From: Yponomeuta sedellus
Lineage: Eukaryota; Arthropoda; Insecta; Lepidoptera; Yponomeutidae
Length of the DNA: 64,000 nt
Assembly (NCBI GenBank): GCA_934045075.1
Contig: OW203723.1
Span: forward strand, 1,335,501-1,399,500
Direction of reading: 5' to 3'
The first letter of the stretch is position 1. Each line of letters opens with the position of its first letter. The notes under the pieces were generated by a model. It ran no database searches and was not told where the DNA came from. It worked only from the letters and a program-made list of their open reading frames with translations. This document shows positions 19,041 to 28,709 of the stretch, one piece after another. Both the position numbers and the translations under genes were made by a program.

Positions 19041-19113
19041 TGTCACGATAATTATAAGCATTTTTTCTATTAGGTCGTGTACGTAATAGAAAAAATGCTT
19101 ATATATCATGACA
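19041..19113. repeat. Hairpin with 20-bp perfect stem and 11-nt loop
   Basis: TATAAGCATTTTTTCTATTA (19053-19072) is the exact inverse of 19084-19103, with loop GGTCGTGTACG. Beyond a small bulge, TGTCACGATA pairs again with the inverse near 19104-19113. The size and loop are like a microRNA precursor, but a MITE remnant is equally plausible. Confidence 0.75.
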
Positions 19114-19179
19114 CAGACAGCAACATGCAGACAGAGAGGGAGCGGCTCTCTCCTTTACTAGTATATTTACATTTAAGGA

Positions 19180-19630
19180 AAATACGAATATATTATTATT
19201 AGGTATACAAGCAAGAAAGTAAAATCAATGCAGTAGAAATGAGGTCCTTGAGAAGTATGTGTAGTGTTACTTTGAATGACAGGATACGCAATAGTCTGGT
19301 TAGAGAACGTTGTGGACTGAAAGACGATGTAGTGACTATAATTGAGAAAGAAATGTTGCGTTTGTTTGGACATGTGGAGAGGATGAAGGAAGAAAGATTG
19401 ACGAAACAAAAATATATTGCGAATGTGAGTGGATGGGCTGGTAAGGGACATCCCAGGCGGACATACATCGATCAAATAGGGAATGTATTAACAAAAGGAA
19501 AGATAAAAAGTACGCGGAACCGGCATGCATGCAACGACTTATGAATGTTGATGAAGCGAAGGGGATCTGTCAGGATCGTGGCAAGTGGCAGTCCCTGGTC
19601 TCTGCCTACCCCTCTGGGAAACAGGCGTGA
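19180..19630 (+). pseudogene. LINE RT C-terminal domain, frameshifted
   Basis: Frame 19239-19544 reads MRSLRSMCSVTLNDRIRNSL, VRERCGLKDDVVTIIEKEML, LFGHVERMKEERLTKQKYIA and GKGHPRRTYIDQIGNVLTKG. It then loses frame near the end: MNVDEAKGICQDRGKWQSLV...YPSGKQA is in another frame and ends at a TGA at 19628. The motif LFGHVERM...RLTKQIY..NV.G..GKGRPR is a standard lepidopteran LINE C-terminus. This is the longest such frame in the window (about 125 residues including the shifted tail). Confidence 0.75.
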
Positions 19631-19654
19631 GGTTATGTGTACAGAAAAAATATT

Positions 19655-19790
19655 GGGCACATTTTTCTTTCGTCTTCTAAGCGGGTCGAAGGCAAGCCAT
19701 CGTGGTGAAAGGATTGGCCAATCAGCGTAAGGTACTCGCTCATTGCTGGGTGCGCCAGACTTACGGGCCGTATTTTTCTTTGCAAGGTGT
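19655..19790 (+). repeat. Dispersed repeat shared with 50180-50300 and 60800-60895
   Basis: AAGCCATCGTGGTGAAAGGA, TTGGCCAATCAGCGTAAGG and GGTGCGCCAGACTTACGGGC appear in inverse form at 50 kb (CGTACGTCTGGTGCACACTG, TTACGCTGATTGGCAAATCC). Class unknown. Confidence 0.6.
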
Positions 19791-20295
19791 GAACGTGGCT
19801 TTATATCGGGATAGTCAAGGTCACCGAACCCTGTACGTGCCAAGAATGTTCTCAGCTTCCAATATCTTATTGCAAGACCCGAAATCATCCTAATGTCATT
19901 TCGAAGAAATAAACTTGCGAAATCCCGAGAAGATTTTCGGAATACATTATGGGACCATTGAGTGAAAGTTGCGAATGTAAATATGGTTCGGAATATGTTA
20001 TTAGACGGTTAGGAACACCTGCCTGCGGTCCTTTGTGAGACCCTAATGGAGTCTTGTTTAAGTTTGGACGTAAACTTAGGTCTACACGACAATTTCAGCT
20101 TGCGCTGTACAGTCTGCCACAATATCAAATGGAAACTTTGCTGCTTACCGCATTTACATATTTGAAGATGGGCTAATGGTAGAGGGTGGGGCCGTAACTA
20201 CCCAACGCGTAGCACTAAATAGAAATAAGTGAAATATGAACTACCTAAACACTCTAATTACTATGGATCTAAGCTAGGTAACAAATAAATATAAA
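19791..20295. other. No recognised feature
   Basis: Unassigned non-coding sequence. Confidence 0.4.
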
Positions 20296-20545
20296 TAGAG
20301 GACGTGGGTGGACGGGCCGGTAAGGGACGTCCCAGGCGGACATACGTCGACCAAATAGGGGATGTATTAGTAAAGGCCAATCTAAAAAGCATAATTAGCA
20401 TAACATAATCTCACGCCCGGGACCGGGACCATCTCGAGACCAGGGACTGCCACGTGCCACGATGCTGACTGATCACCTTCGTGACATCAACGAAGGTGAT
20501 GTCTCTGCCTACCCCTCTGGGATACAGGCGTGTGGTTATGTATGT
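20296..20545 (+). pseudogene. LINE RT tail fragment with foldback
   Basis: GACGGGCCGGTAAGGGACGT, CCCAGGCGGACATACGTCGA and CCAAATAGGGGATGTATTAG encode the G(K)GRPRRTYVDQIGDVL motif. The final part is present first inverted (AATCTCACGCCCGGGA...CCACGATGCTGAC...CACCTTCGT) and then partly sense (AACGAAGGTGATGTCTCTGC, CTACCCCTCTGGGATACAGG). It is a small inverted rearrangement of the LINE 3' end. Confidence 0.6.
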
Positions 20546-21354
20546 ATTTATGTTACCATGAATTGTCATTAAACTGCATTAGAAATTTGGCAAATACTGG
20601 AATTGTAGTCATTCGTGTTTTCTTATAATTAAATTCATAATAATAATAAAGACGAGCATTTTGTCAGCATCGTGGCAATGGCAATTCCTAGTCTTTGTCT
20701 AAACTTCCTTCTCGGAGATACAGACGTAAAGTAAAGGGAAAATGTATGATCGGACTTTAAGTTGAAAGGGAAGAGACTTATGATGCCATGAGTTAGACAG
20801 AACTGATATTTATTTATTTCATAGACACAAAACTCCACTCGAAAAATGGATGAAAATGTTTTTACCCACATTATTATCGCGTTCATATTCGTAAATTTAT
20901 TCACATCACCGCTCCAACGATCAATGTTGACGCGAATATGCGACGCTAAGTAAAGTTCTTTGTACCTTTCTTCGTTCGAAACTTACTCAACTTCGCAGGT
21001 ATGTACTTTTCAGCCAACCTAGACAGGTTTAAATCCGCAGAATTCGCCCACGCCTAATTAGCTGAAGCGCCTTTAACGAGAAGATGAGCGGCTCCCAAGT
21101 GATGTAGCCAGCGTTTTAATAAAGGCGATCAACGAAATTCTTTAATCCCGCTCGAGTGTTAAATCCACTTTATTGGGCTCCGGCTAATCCTGAAGCCCCC
21201 GCTGAGATCGTAGCACAGAAGTACGACCTCTTGGTCGGAGCCTTTTGAATTCATGGCTGGGTGACTGTAAGCACCTTTCTCCAATTCGAGCCTACCGTGC
21301 GCCATGTGTGTCATTCTATATATTTCAAGTCTATGATTACTCGCTGGTCATCAT
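20546..21354. other. Unique-looking DNA without gene
   Basis: From 20930 to 21250 the sequence is moderate in GC, has no match elsewhere in the window and no open frame (for example GATGAGCGGCTCCCAAGTGA). It could be conserved non-coding sequence; that is only an inference from its uniqueness. Confidence 0.35.
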
Positions 21355-21765
21355 CAACCCATTATGTCCCCACCGAGGAGCATGGGTCTTCCTCGCCTTC
21401 CCCGAGGAAGGTATAGGCCACACACCACCACGGGGGCCAAGTCCGGATCGGTGGAGGCTTGCAAGACTAGTGTCTGGTCTTCAAGCCGAAGGAAAAGTTT
21501 TCAAGCCGTCCTGAGGCCACCATGACTAACGCTGGTGGCATTTTTCTCAGTGCTTCCGTGCATCGCAAGGCACGTTAAGCAGTTGGTGCCGGCTGCAGTC
21601 GATAGATGGCAGTCGTTAAGCAATGTCAGAGGCCTCATGGGCTACTTGATAACTTCTGACAGTAAGCCCCGCCATTGTCCTCCTCCACCGACCCGGACTT
21701 CTGCGATACATGAAGAGACGCGTGCCCGAGTGGTGTGAACAAACAAAGAGTTGATATCAATGTAG
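21355..21765. mobile_element. Inverted pair of 5S-SINE copies
   Basis: 21355-21530 is a minus-strand subfamily B tail (CATTATGTCCCCACCGAGGA, GGAGGCTTGCAAGACTAGTG). 21532-21765 is a plus-strand subfamily A tail (GTGCTTCCGTGCATCGCAAG, GGCAGTCGTTAAGCAATGTC, AGAGTTGATATCAATGTAGA). They meet head to head, and the 5S-like head is missing in both. Confidence 0.65.
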
Positions 21766-22270
21766 AGATAAAAAAAAATGCAAACCATGTATCCGACAAC
21801 GCTAGTTGTGCCTTTTGAGGCGCTCCTTCATAATGCCTCTTTGGAAAAAAATAACATAATATTATGTTCACTTTTTCCAAATACGCATCTCAATACACAT
21901 GGTAGCTTTTTTAGAACCTACGAGCAAGAACCTATGTTCAAGAATCTAAAAGTTGTTTTACTAAAAAAATACGGCCAAAGCCATCCGTCTGTGTGAAAGT
22001 AACTTCCTCGTGCCAGCAACGTTGCGTAAGCAAAAACAATATGAGAACGGGCTAGCCCGGCCGACGTTAAATTTCCATAAAGAAAATAAAATAACGGCCT
22101 CTATCCGCCTCTTACTGCCCGATTCAAGGCATTTAAAAACTAATATTATACCTAGCTTTGCGAAGTTTCTGATGTGATTCGATATGTCGAAAAGCTCACG
22201 TTGCAGTGAGCAGGAAATTATGTACTGTAACGATATTTTTTTACATAAAGTAGGATAAAGTAAAATGAAA
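21766..22270. other. No recognised gene
   Basis: The minus frame 21961-22359 (132 codons) is the longest non-TE frame of this stretch but shows no motif or signal and runs into a repeat. Treated as chance. Confidence 0.35.
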
Positions 22271-22455
22271 TAAATAAATAGCCTAACAACTTCCCACTGC
22301 AGGGCACCAGAGAGAACGAGTACGGGCTTAATTACCAGGCGTGCCCACCGCAATTTCAAGGTCTGAGGTAGTTTTTATATACTTTTTGGTCTGAGGTATT
22401 TGAACATCGCTGACATTCATGTTTCCTCGCGAAGTTTTATTCAACGTTACCGAGT
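22271..22455. repeat. Dispersed SINE-like fragment
   Basis: CTTCCCACTGCAGGGCACCA, ACGGGCTTAATTACCAGGCG and TGTTTCCTCGCGAAGTTTTA resemble fragments at 1018-1270 and 60340-60430. Confidence 0.45.
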
Positions 22456-22477
22456 AGTATTTAAGCTAATTTAGAAT

Positions 22478-22665
22478 ACAATGTCATTGGAGAGGATTTG
22501 AACCCGCGACCTCTGGCTATCCGTGCCAGCGCTCTATCAACTGAGCTAATGGGCGACTCACTGGCATCAGTGAAATTTCGTACCTCTTTACAATATTCTC
22601 TACCAGCATGGGTGGAATTTTTAGCCTCTAATTAGGTTTCCTTAGCATGGGTTAGTGCATTAAAA
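22478..22665. mobile_element. SINE-1 foldback, truncated
   Basis: Antisense M2-M1 (from GGATTTGAACCCGCGACCTC to TACAATATTCTCT) is joined to sense M2 end, M3 and M4 (CAGCATGGGTGGAATTTTTA, GCATGGGTTAGTGCATTAAA). Same layout as 10053 and 15764, but no clear target duplication. Confidence 0.65.
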
Positions 22666-23069
22666 AGAATATTATCTCTCAAATGTTTCGGAAAACATGG
22701 TATGCGTGCTACTGCGGTTTTGTGTATAAGTGAAATTCACGCCGCATCCACAACTCAAGCCTAGACTTTCAATAAAGCTACCACTTTTTTTTGTTTGAAT
22801 CAGGGTCCTAGCCCAAGGCACGCTCGCCAGCTAACCTCAGATATTTATATTGGACTGTTGTGTACACAGTAAACCGTTGTGTACTGTCAATAATTTTCCC
22901 CTATTTCCCTCGCGGAAAGATAGGGCTGGTGTGTAGGTTACGAGACGTACAGAGAGTTCAGTCATGGCCGAAGGTTGTTCGTTTGATCCCACTTACAGTG
23001 GTGCATGAACTTATCTTGAAGACGTTTTCTTTAAACAAAAGGAAGAACTCTAACTTGTCGATCTATACC
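22666..23069. other. No recognised feature
   Basis: Short plus frame 22860-23129 without motifs. Unassigned. Confidence 0.35.
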
Positions 23070-23185
23070 AACTCTTGTATGTCCCCACTGCTAAGGCACG
23101 GGTCTCTTCCTGCATCGCAGGAAGGTTAGGCCATACTCCACCATGGGAGCCAAGTCCGGGTTGGTGGAAGATTGTAAGACAGTGG
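23070..23185 (-). mobile_element. 5S-SINE tail fragment
   Basis: CAACTCTTGTATGTCCCCAC to GGTGGAAGATTGTAAGACAG. The 3' tail only, subfamily A. Confidence 0.7.
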
Positions 23186-23213
23186 CCGGTCAAAAGGCAT
23201 AAAATGCACTGCC

Positions 23214-23430
23214 TCGATGGTCTAGCGGTTAACACGCTCCACTACTGAGGTCGTGGGTTCAATTTCCGCCGCCGTACTAGATCAGTACAAATGGACTCAG
23301 GCAGGGTGTATTTCCATTTTTGTGCTGTCCTTGCCTGGTTACCATGGCATAGGTTACCTTGTTTTGGACCAGAACAAGTGTGTTGTGTGGAAGTTATCAT
23401 TAATATTATATTATAAAAAACTATAGCCTT
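23214..23430 (+). mobile_element. tRNA-derived SINE-4
   Basis: The head CTCGATGGTCTAGCGGTTAA, then GTCGTGGGTTCAATTTCCGC, has A- and B-box-like motifs. The body has ACTAGATCAGTACAAATGGA and TTGGACCAGAACAAGTGTGT. A related fragment is at 30161-30300. The B-box is degraded (GGTTCAATTTC), so it is not a gene. Confidence 0.6.
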
Positions 23431-23989
23431 ACAAAATTTTTCGTAGAAACTACACACAAACTATACCTAATTATTATTTCTTTTTGGTAAGCATATTTTC
23501 CACCATATTTACTGTAACGTCGTCGAAACGTAGAGGTAAAATAGCAATAAATTACTACGCGATTAACCCCCGAAAATATTCTAACAATATTTCTAATTCT
23601 GTCTCGGTTCTAGATTTGGGATCCGCCATGTCACTTGTAAATAAAAACCTCTCTGGATCTGGATTGGCGATCCGATATGTCGTTAGTAAATAAAATCCAA
23701 ACTACGTTTGTACGGAAATTGCTCCTTGAGTCCCGCCTTAAGAGTTTATAACGACAAAGATTAGACAAAATCCAGAGGCCACATTCCCTAGCCGCGGCAA
23801 CATTCCCTTTCGTGTTGGGATGGCAATATTGACCAGTTTTAGATAGGTATTAAAAGTAACATTTACATTCTGAAACTTTGCTTTTAATATTGTGATCAAA
23901 ACAAATATTTAATTAATAACTAGAGAAATGTACAAAATCACTTAATAATATATCTAATAAATACGGTGGAATAAAGCGAAGTAAAGCGA
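23431..23989. other. No recognised feature
   Basis: Contains two partial direct repeats (GGATCCGCCATGTCACTTGT and GGCGATCCGATATGTCGTTA near 23619 and 23665). Otherwise unassigned. Confidence 0.4.
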
Positions 23990-24290
23990 GTGAAGCGCTC
24001 GTGGCCTAGTCAAACCGAGTGATTGGAATTGAAAGGTGCTGGATGAGTCCCGTCCCGTGACCGTCCCGAGCGCCTCCGTATTTCGTAAAGCTCGCTAAGC
24101 CGTTGGTGCCGGCTGTCATGTAATGGGAGTCGTTAAGCCATATCAGAGGCCTTATGGGCGGTCTTACTGTCAGAAGTTATAGAGTTTCTTTCTGACATGG
24201 CTAACGACTGCCATTACATGACAGCCGGCACCAATGACTTTATGTGCCTTATGAAGTACCTGCGGAAGGATAATCGCAAAAAGAGGATAT
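23990..24290. mobile_element. 5S-SINE with inverted second fragment
   Basis: The plus copy (GCGCTCGTGGCCTAGTCAAA to CTTACTGTCAGAAGTTAT, about 24180) meets a minus piece (CTGACATGGCTAACGACTGC, AGCCGGCACCAATGACTTTA). The head has a deletion: the AGTTAAGCAAC 5S box is missing between GGAATTGA and AAGGTGCTGG. Confidence 0.65.
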
Positions 24291-24819
24291 TTAGTGTCCC
24301 GGTTATGCGTTCCCGTTCAATAATTTCTAACGACACCCGCGTTTAAAGCCGCGATTTAAAGCTAGCTATTTATATAAAACTGGTTACTTTTTATTGATTT
24401 TATTGATTCGGTATATTGGCTGACCGACCTACATGCAACCAGGATTTTGTGAAACTCCTGAAGATTTTAGAGCCAAAGCAGAGAATACGTTTCTGTTGCT
24501 CTGCGAATCATTAAAGGTCAAACATTTTGGGGTATATGAACTATAGCTTATAAAAAATCAGTGTAAAATATTATTTGCTTAACAACGGGCAACATTATTA
24601 TAGTGTGTTAAACAGCGGCTTATCCGATGATCTGGCCGACATATATACCATCTTTCTAACGCAATGCCATCTTGTGCAAAGAAGCGCAGAAAATATGACC
24701 TGATCTTAAGGCGATAATAGGGATATAGGTATTACCATTGAATTAATTCAATGGTATTACGTAGTTGACTTGTCGTTCCTTTCCTTAGACATTAACATGT
24801 CAGGATCGTATAGGTGCTG
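24291..24819. other. No gene; one 24-bp palindrome
   Basis: A perfect palindrome starting TACCATTGAATTAATTCAAT lies at 24733-24756. Otherwise unassigned. Confidence 0.45.
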
Positions 24820-25062
24820 GGCAAGCCTACTTCATCTAAAGACAATGTCCCAGGTACTGTAGCGGGCGAGTGGTTACTTCTAGTGTGAGTGAAGGTGCCA
24901 CTGAACGCTGTATAAATCTTTTGAAATCCATTTAGAGGCTAAACATTCCACCCATTCCGGGATTTGCGCTCTTTCCAACAAGCCAGCGCTCTTTCCAACT
25001 GAGCTGATGGGCGACTCACCGGCATTAGTGAAATTTCGAACCTCTTTACAATATTCTTTGTA
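24820..25062. repeat. SINE-3 tail followed by SINE-1 fragment
   Basis: CTAGTGTGAGTGAAGGTGCC, ACTGAACGCTGTATAAATC (24877-24912) is the SINE-3 end. 24925-25062 is antisense SINE-1 with a damaged M2 that contains a duplicated GCGCTCTTTCCAAC. Confidence 0.6.
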
Positions 25063-25114
25063 TAAATCTTGTCATTATTATTACGTAAATTGTTTGATTA
25101 AAGCCAGTTAGTTG

Positions 25115-25871
25115 TTCACGGTCTTAGTACGCTCGAACTGAGTACGCCATCCGAGTAAACTAATGCATCTGATTGGACGGGTTTTCGTGACAACACCAAA
25201 ATAGCCAATCAGAAGCATATCGGCGCAACAAACGACTCATCAAGCTAACGAGCGAGCGTCCACGTGCAACGGAACCGGCCCGGCCGCTTGAGTCATCGTG
25301 TAGCCGGCCGGTTATAAAAGGGCTGTGCGCCCTCCTCGGCCTCGAGGGCGTTCGATGTGGGTTTAGGGGTCCTTAGGACCAAAACCAGTCCCAAGGTGGT
25401 GTTTAATGGGTAGGCGCACTTCTTGTGAGACCCACATTGGCAGCACGGCTTGGTCCGTGCTGTTATGCATTCACCACCTCCCTCCCCCTTTCCGGGGGAG
25501 TGTGCCCTTTATAGGGCTCCTCCGGAGGGTGCCCTTTATAGGGCTAAAAAAAAAAACGAGCGAGCGTCAGATCCAATCGAGTCGTCGCACTGTGCGGATC
25601 ACTTTTTGAATTATTGATTTTTATTTATTTTTCCGTATTTAATTGAAATTATTTCATTTATTGAGTGATAAAATAAAATAATTAATGAACTATAAAAAAG
25701 AAAATTAATTGAGTGGATTATTGTCAAATTGTATTATATGATTTTGGAAGAATAAATTATTGATAAGATAATTAAAATGGAGCGACATTTATTGCCTCCG
25801 GGTACCTCCTCTGCTACAAGCATTAGTTTACTCGGATGGCGCACTCGGACCGAGCGCACTAAGACCGTGAA
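25115..25871. mobile_element. 757-bp element with about 52-bp TIRs and TATA box
   Basis: The left end TTCACGGTCTTAGTACGCTC ... CATCCGAGTAAACTAATGC and the inverse of the right end TTCACGGTCTTAGTGCGCTC ... CATCCGAGTAAACTAATGC agree over about 52 bp with a few changes. The interior is unusually GC-rich at 25240-25520 (CGGCCCGGCCGCTTGAGTCA) and then very AT-rich to the end. TATAAAAG is at 25313. Two copies of GTGCCCTTTATAGGGCT are at 25502-25518 and 25529-25545, and AACGAGCGAGCGTC occurs twice. A 67-codon frame (25406-25609) has no known motif. It may be a non-autonomous DNA transposon with captured promoter sequence. No second copy is in the window. Confidence 0.65.
25313..25320 (+). promoter_or_regulatory. 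TATA-box candidate TATAAAAG
   Basis: GGTTATAAAAGGGC follows a GC-rich stretch inside the inverted-repeat element and is a textbook core-promoter match. A start site would fall near 25343-25350. No transcript is known. Confidence 0.4.
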
Positions 25872-25916
25872 AACGCGGCTTAAGTCATGGATCTCAAGGT
25901 TTAAAAGTAATAATGT

Positions 25917-26012
25917 AAAAACCTATTTAGAGGCTAAATAGGTTTAGGTTAGGTTTTAAAATTTGTCCTTAGCACGGGTTAGTGCATTAAAAATAAAAAT
26001 AGTAAAAAACTG
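25917..26012 (+). mobile_element. Minimal SINE-1 foldback (M3 antisense + M3-M4)
   Basis: AAAACCTATTTAGAGGCTAA is followed at once by ATAGGTTTAGGTTAGGTTTT, then CTTAGCACGGGTTAGTGCAT and a tail. The tRNA-like module is gone, leaving only the two M3 arms and the tail. Confidence 0.65.
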
Positions 26013-26563
26013 TTAGTATCCTAAATAGAAAAAAGGAGTTGTTGAACACGTTAGCGCCGTCTATGTTTCCAAAGACATTATAACCTAGGTGTCTTTAAAA
26101 GACAATAGACATACCTAAATTATTTACATAGACATTAAAAAAGAAATCAGTACAAACATTATCAACATTTACATAACATAATAAAGCTTCGTCAAAAAGA
26201 ATGAAATTAAAAGAATGTCAAGGCAATAACAATAATAATTAAATAATAAATAAAACAAAAAAAAACTATACAAATAAATCGCTCCGAGCCACATCCGAAC
26301 CAAAAGTCCCCATAATACTGGCCGCGTTACCGCGCTGCACAGCAAGGGAAATTCTTTAGCTCAGATATGCCCCAGAGCGAACGTCCATGCCACGGTCCCT
26401 CAATCGGCGTCCCAGTTCCCTAATAAAAACGCTGCCCTGCGCTCCAGAAATTATACATACATACACCAGAAATTTAAAAGTAGCACAACCGGAATTTAGC
26501 AGGTAAGCACGTAACTTCGTAGATCCCGTCTTCGCTTACCTTCAGACGTGACCATTCACTGAC
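26013..26563. other. No recognised feature
   Basis: A-rich non-coding DNA with a moderate-GC patch at 26280-26450. Unassigned. Confidence 0.4.
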
Positions 26564-26612
26564 CAGTAAGACTGTTGACACTTTACCCCAGGGTAAAGTG
26601 TCAGTCTTACTG
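26564..26612. repeat. Hairpin, 22-bp arms with a 3-nt bulge
   Basis: CAGTAAGACTG(TT)GACACTTTACCC pairs with GGGTAAAGTGTCAGTCTTAC-TG. The loop is two bases or fewer, so it is probably an inverted-repeat scar rather than an RNA gene. Confidence 0.7.
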
Positions 26613-26934
26613 AAAAATATCTCATTACTCTAATTAATGCAGAGACGCACAAAAACTTCTGAGGTTTTCATTTTGCCCCGACATCGATTTCGGCTCTGCC
26701 GACCGAACTCGTACGTCGACCTCGACAATCATAATTTTACGTTCGAAATTCGTCGTTTTATTAGAGCTTTTTGAATACATAATATAAGCGTCCAGATGTT
26801 GGCCCGTGAAAACAAGATGTTGCTGGGGTTTCGGGTTTCATTCATTCTTTTGTTCCTGGACTAAGAAAATAAATTGGCAGAAGGGTCACTCGAGTCAACT
26901 TTTCCGGATCACACCTTATTTTTTTTAATTAGCC

Positions 26935-27257
26935 GGATTCGTGTCTCACTGCTGGGCAAAAGCCTCTCCTTTGTTCTCTTTTAGCTCTCCATTCCTCTCT
27001 GTCCTCGGCCATTCCCAGCCACCCAGGCAGAAAGTTTGTGACCGATTCCGGAACACCACGCTGCGCTCTAAAATCTAAATCTCGGAATAGATGTTGGAGC
27101 TGTGACCGCGACGTTAAATTGGAATTGGTCTGGCCACGTAAGTCGTATGGGCCCAGACAGATGGGCGGAAGCCACTGACTGGGTTCCATGCGCCGGATAC
27201 CGTAGGCGTGGCCGAACAAGGTGGAGATGGCGGGACGACCTCATAAACAACCCTATA
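26935..27257. pseudogene. LINE RT C-terminus split into opposite orientations
   Basis: The minus strand (26935-27056) gives SVTNFLPGWLGMAEDREEWR then AKREQ and a frame change. The plus strand (27090-27257) gives WNWSGHVSRMGPDRWAEATD, WVPCAGYRRRGRTRWRWRDD and LINNPI then stop. In an intact LINE the plus part comes directly before the minus part (..RWRDDL.NFLPGW...AEDREEW). The two pieces are therefore complementary halves of one ORF, with the upstream half inverted, as left by twin priming. Confidence 0.7.
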
Positions 27258-27589
27258 TGAGCAACTTTTAAAGCAAAACTCATCTTACATTTACATTTAA
27301 TTATACAGTTTAATTATTCAGGATGACGCAAATATCAATTGGCGAACGTTTCAATTACACACGGTGTCATTTATCTGGTACTGATTTAAAACTTTTTTGA
27401 TTGTACACTGACCCTGTTTCCTTTATAAGAAGTTCATCAACTGTGCAGATGCACAGCATGTCAGAATCTCTTGTGACGTGCAAGTACAGTTGATAGCACT
27501 GCCTGGTCTTCACGATCTTAGTGTACTAGGACTGGATATGAATGAGCTAAAATACTTATATATCTATATTGCTTGGATGCTATACTTAT
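27258..27589. other. No recognised feature
   Basis: Unassigned. Confidence 0.35.
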
Positions 27590-27728
27590 CTAGCGACCTT
27601 TGGCTAACCGTGCCAGCGCTCTCCCGCGCTAAGGTCGCGTGTTCTAGTTACGGCATGGGTGGATTTTTTAGCCTCTACATAGGTTTTTAAAACTGTCCTT
27701 AGCACGAGTTAATGCATTAAAAAGAAAT
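27590..27728 (+). mobile_element. SINE-1 fragment, decayed
   Basis: CGACCTTTGGCTAACCGTGC, GCGCTAAGGTCGCGTGTTCT and GTTACGGCATGGGTGGATTT, then M3 and M4 (CTTAGCACGAGTTAATGCAT). The first part of M2 is antisense and the second sense, again a foldback junction inside M2. Confidence 0.6.
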
Positions 27729-28548
27729 TATAATATTAAAGGAGACGGATACGCTTTCAAACATTCTTGGGCCTAGGTGTAAAAAGATGAAAGTGATGTC
27801 AATTTAGAGCTTATATAATATTATCAAACCATCTCTGAAAATTCTGCGGATTTTGGCAATCTGAGAGCAGAGTTATAAGAGATTTAGTAAAAGTGAGGTC
27901 ATGCAACAAGTTGACAATAAATTATACTAAACTTTTCCGTGTCCGTTATGATAGCAAGGGTCGTACGTATTAAGCAAGATCTAGTGGTTATATACTCTGG
28001 CAAGATCTGAGTCCGTAGAATTATAGTATCAAAAACAACAGGAAAACACACTCATTCAATTCTGTTTTATGGACTCTGTGCACTGATTGTCCAGTTACAA
28101 CTTCGTCAATATCACGTGTTAGACAAGACTATAGCCAATCACAAGCGAGCAAGGCTCGGTCAGAATTTTGAGTCAATCAGAACTGTTTGTCTTTTTTTTC
28201 CCCTTATTATTTATGTAAAATTTTGAAAAAACTAAAATTTGATATCATTGTCTGAAAGAAATTTACCTATAATATAAACAAGAGGGGTCTTATTATGCCT
28301 GGGAGAGGATAATTATAAGATTAGTAGGTCGGATAATGTTATCAGGCAGGACATCCATAAGAGAAAACCGGAGATTGGGGCAACTGAAAAGCAGGTGTTC
28401 TGCGGAAAAACACACTCATAGATCAATTCAATTTTTGGTAACATGGCAACTGTCAGGGAGCTGTCATGCCTGTCATTGGTTAGCACAGGCACAGATTAAA
28501 AATTCAGTTAACAAACACGCGTAATAAATCGATCTGTAAGTGAGAATC
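27729..28548. other. No recognised gene
   Basis: AAAACACACTCAT followed by TCAATTC occurs at 28042 and 28406, hinting at a diverged direct repeat. Nothing coding is found. Confidence 0.4.
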
Positions 28549-28709
28549 TGTACGTAATACAGAGAATATTGTAAAGAGGTTCGAAATTTCACTGATGCCG
28601 TGCGTCGCCCATTGGCTCAATTGGTAGAGCGCTGGTACGGATAGCCAGAGGTTGCGGGTTCGAATCCCGGCATGGGTGAAATTTTTAGCCTCTAAATAGA
28701 TTTTTAAAA
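28549..28709 (+). mobile_element. SINE-1 monomer with 11-bp target duplication
   Basis: AAGTGAGAATC at 28538-28548 and 28710-28720 is a perfect target duplication. The 161-bp insert is a short leader (TGTACGTAATACAGAGAATA...), M2 and M3, ending ATTTTTAAAA. The tRNA-like module therefore lies about 55 bp inside the inserted unit. M2 reads GGCTCAATTGGTAGAGCGCT and GGGTTCGAATCCCGGCATGG. Confidence 0.85.

Noticed and set aside
19472..19888. 138-codon minus-strand gene
   Set aside because: It is the shadow of the LINE RT C-terminus on the plus strand (19239-19630) plus a dispersed repeat.
21961..22359. 132-codon minus-strand gene
   Set aside because: Hydrophobic and low-complexity residues from T-rich DNA; its start lies in a dispersed repeat and no domain is recognisable.
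25406..25609. Protein gene of the 25-kb TIR element
   Set aside because: 67 codons over a duplicated segment and an A-run, with no motif; kept only as a note under the element.
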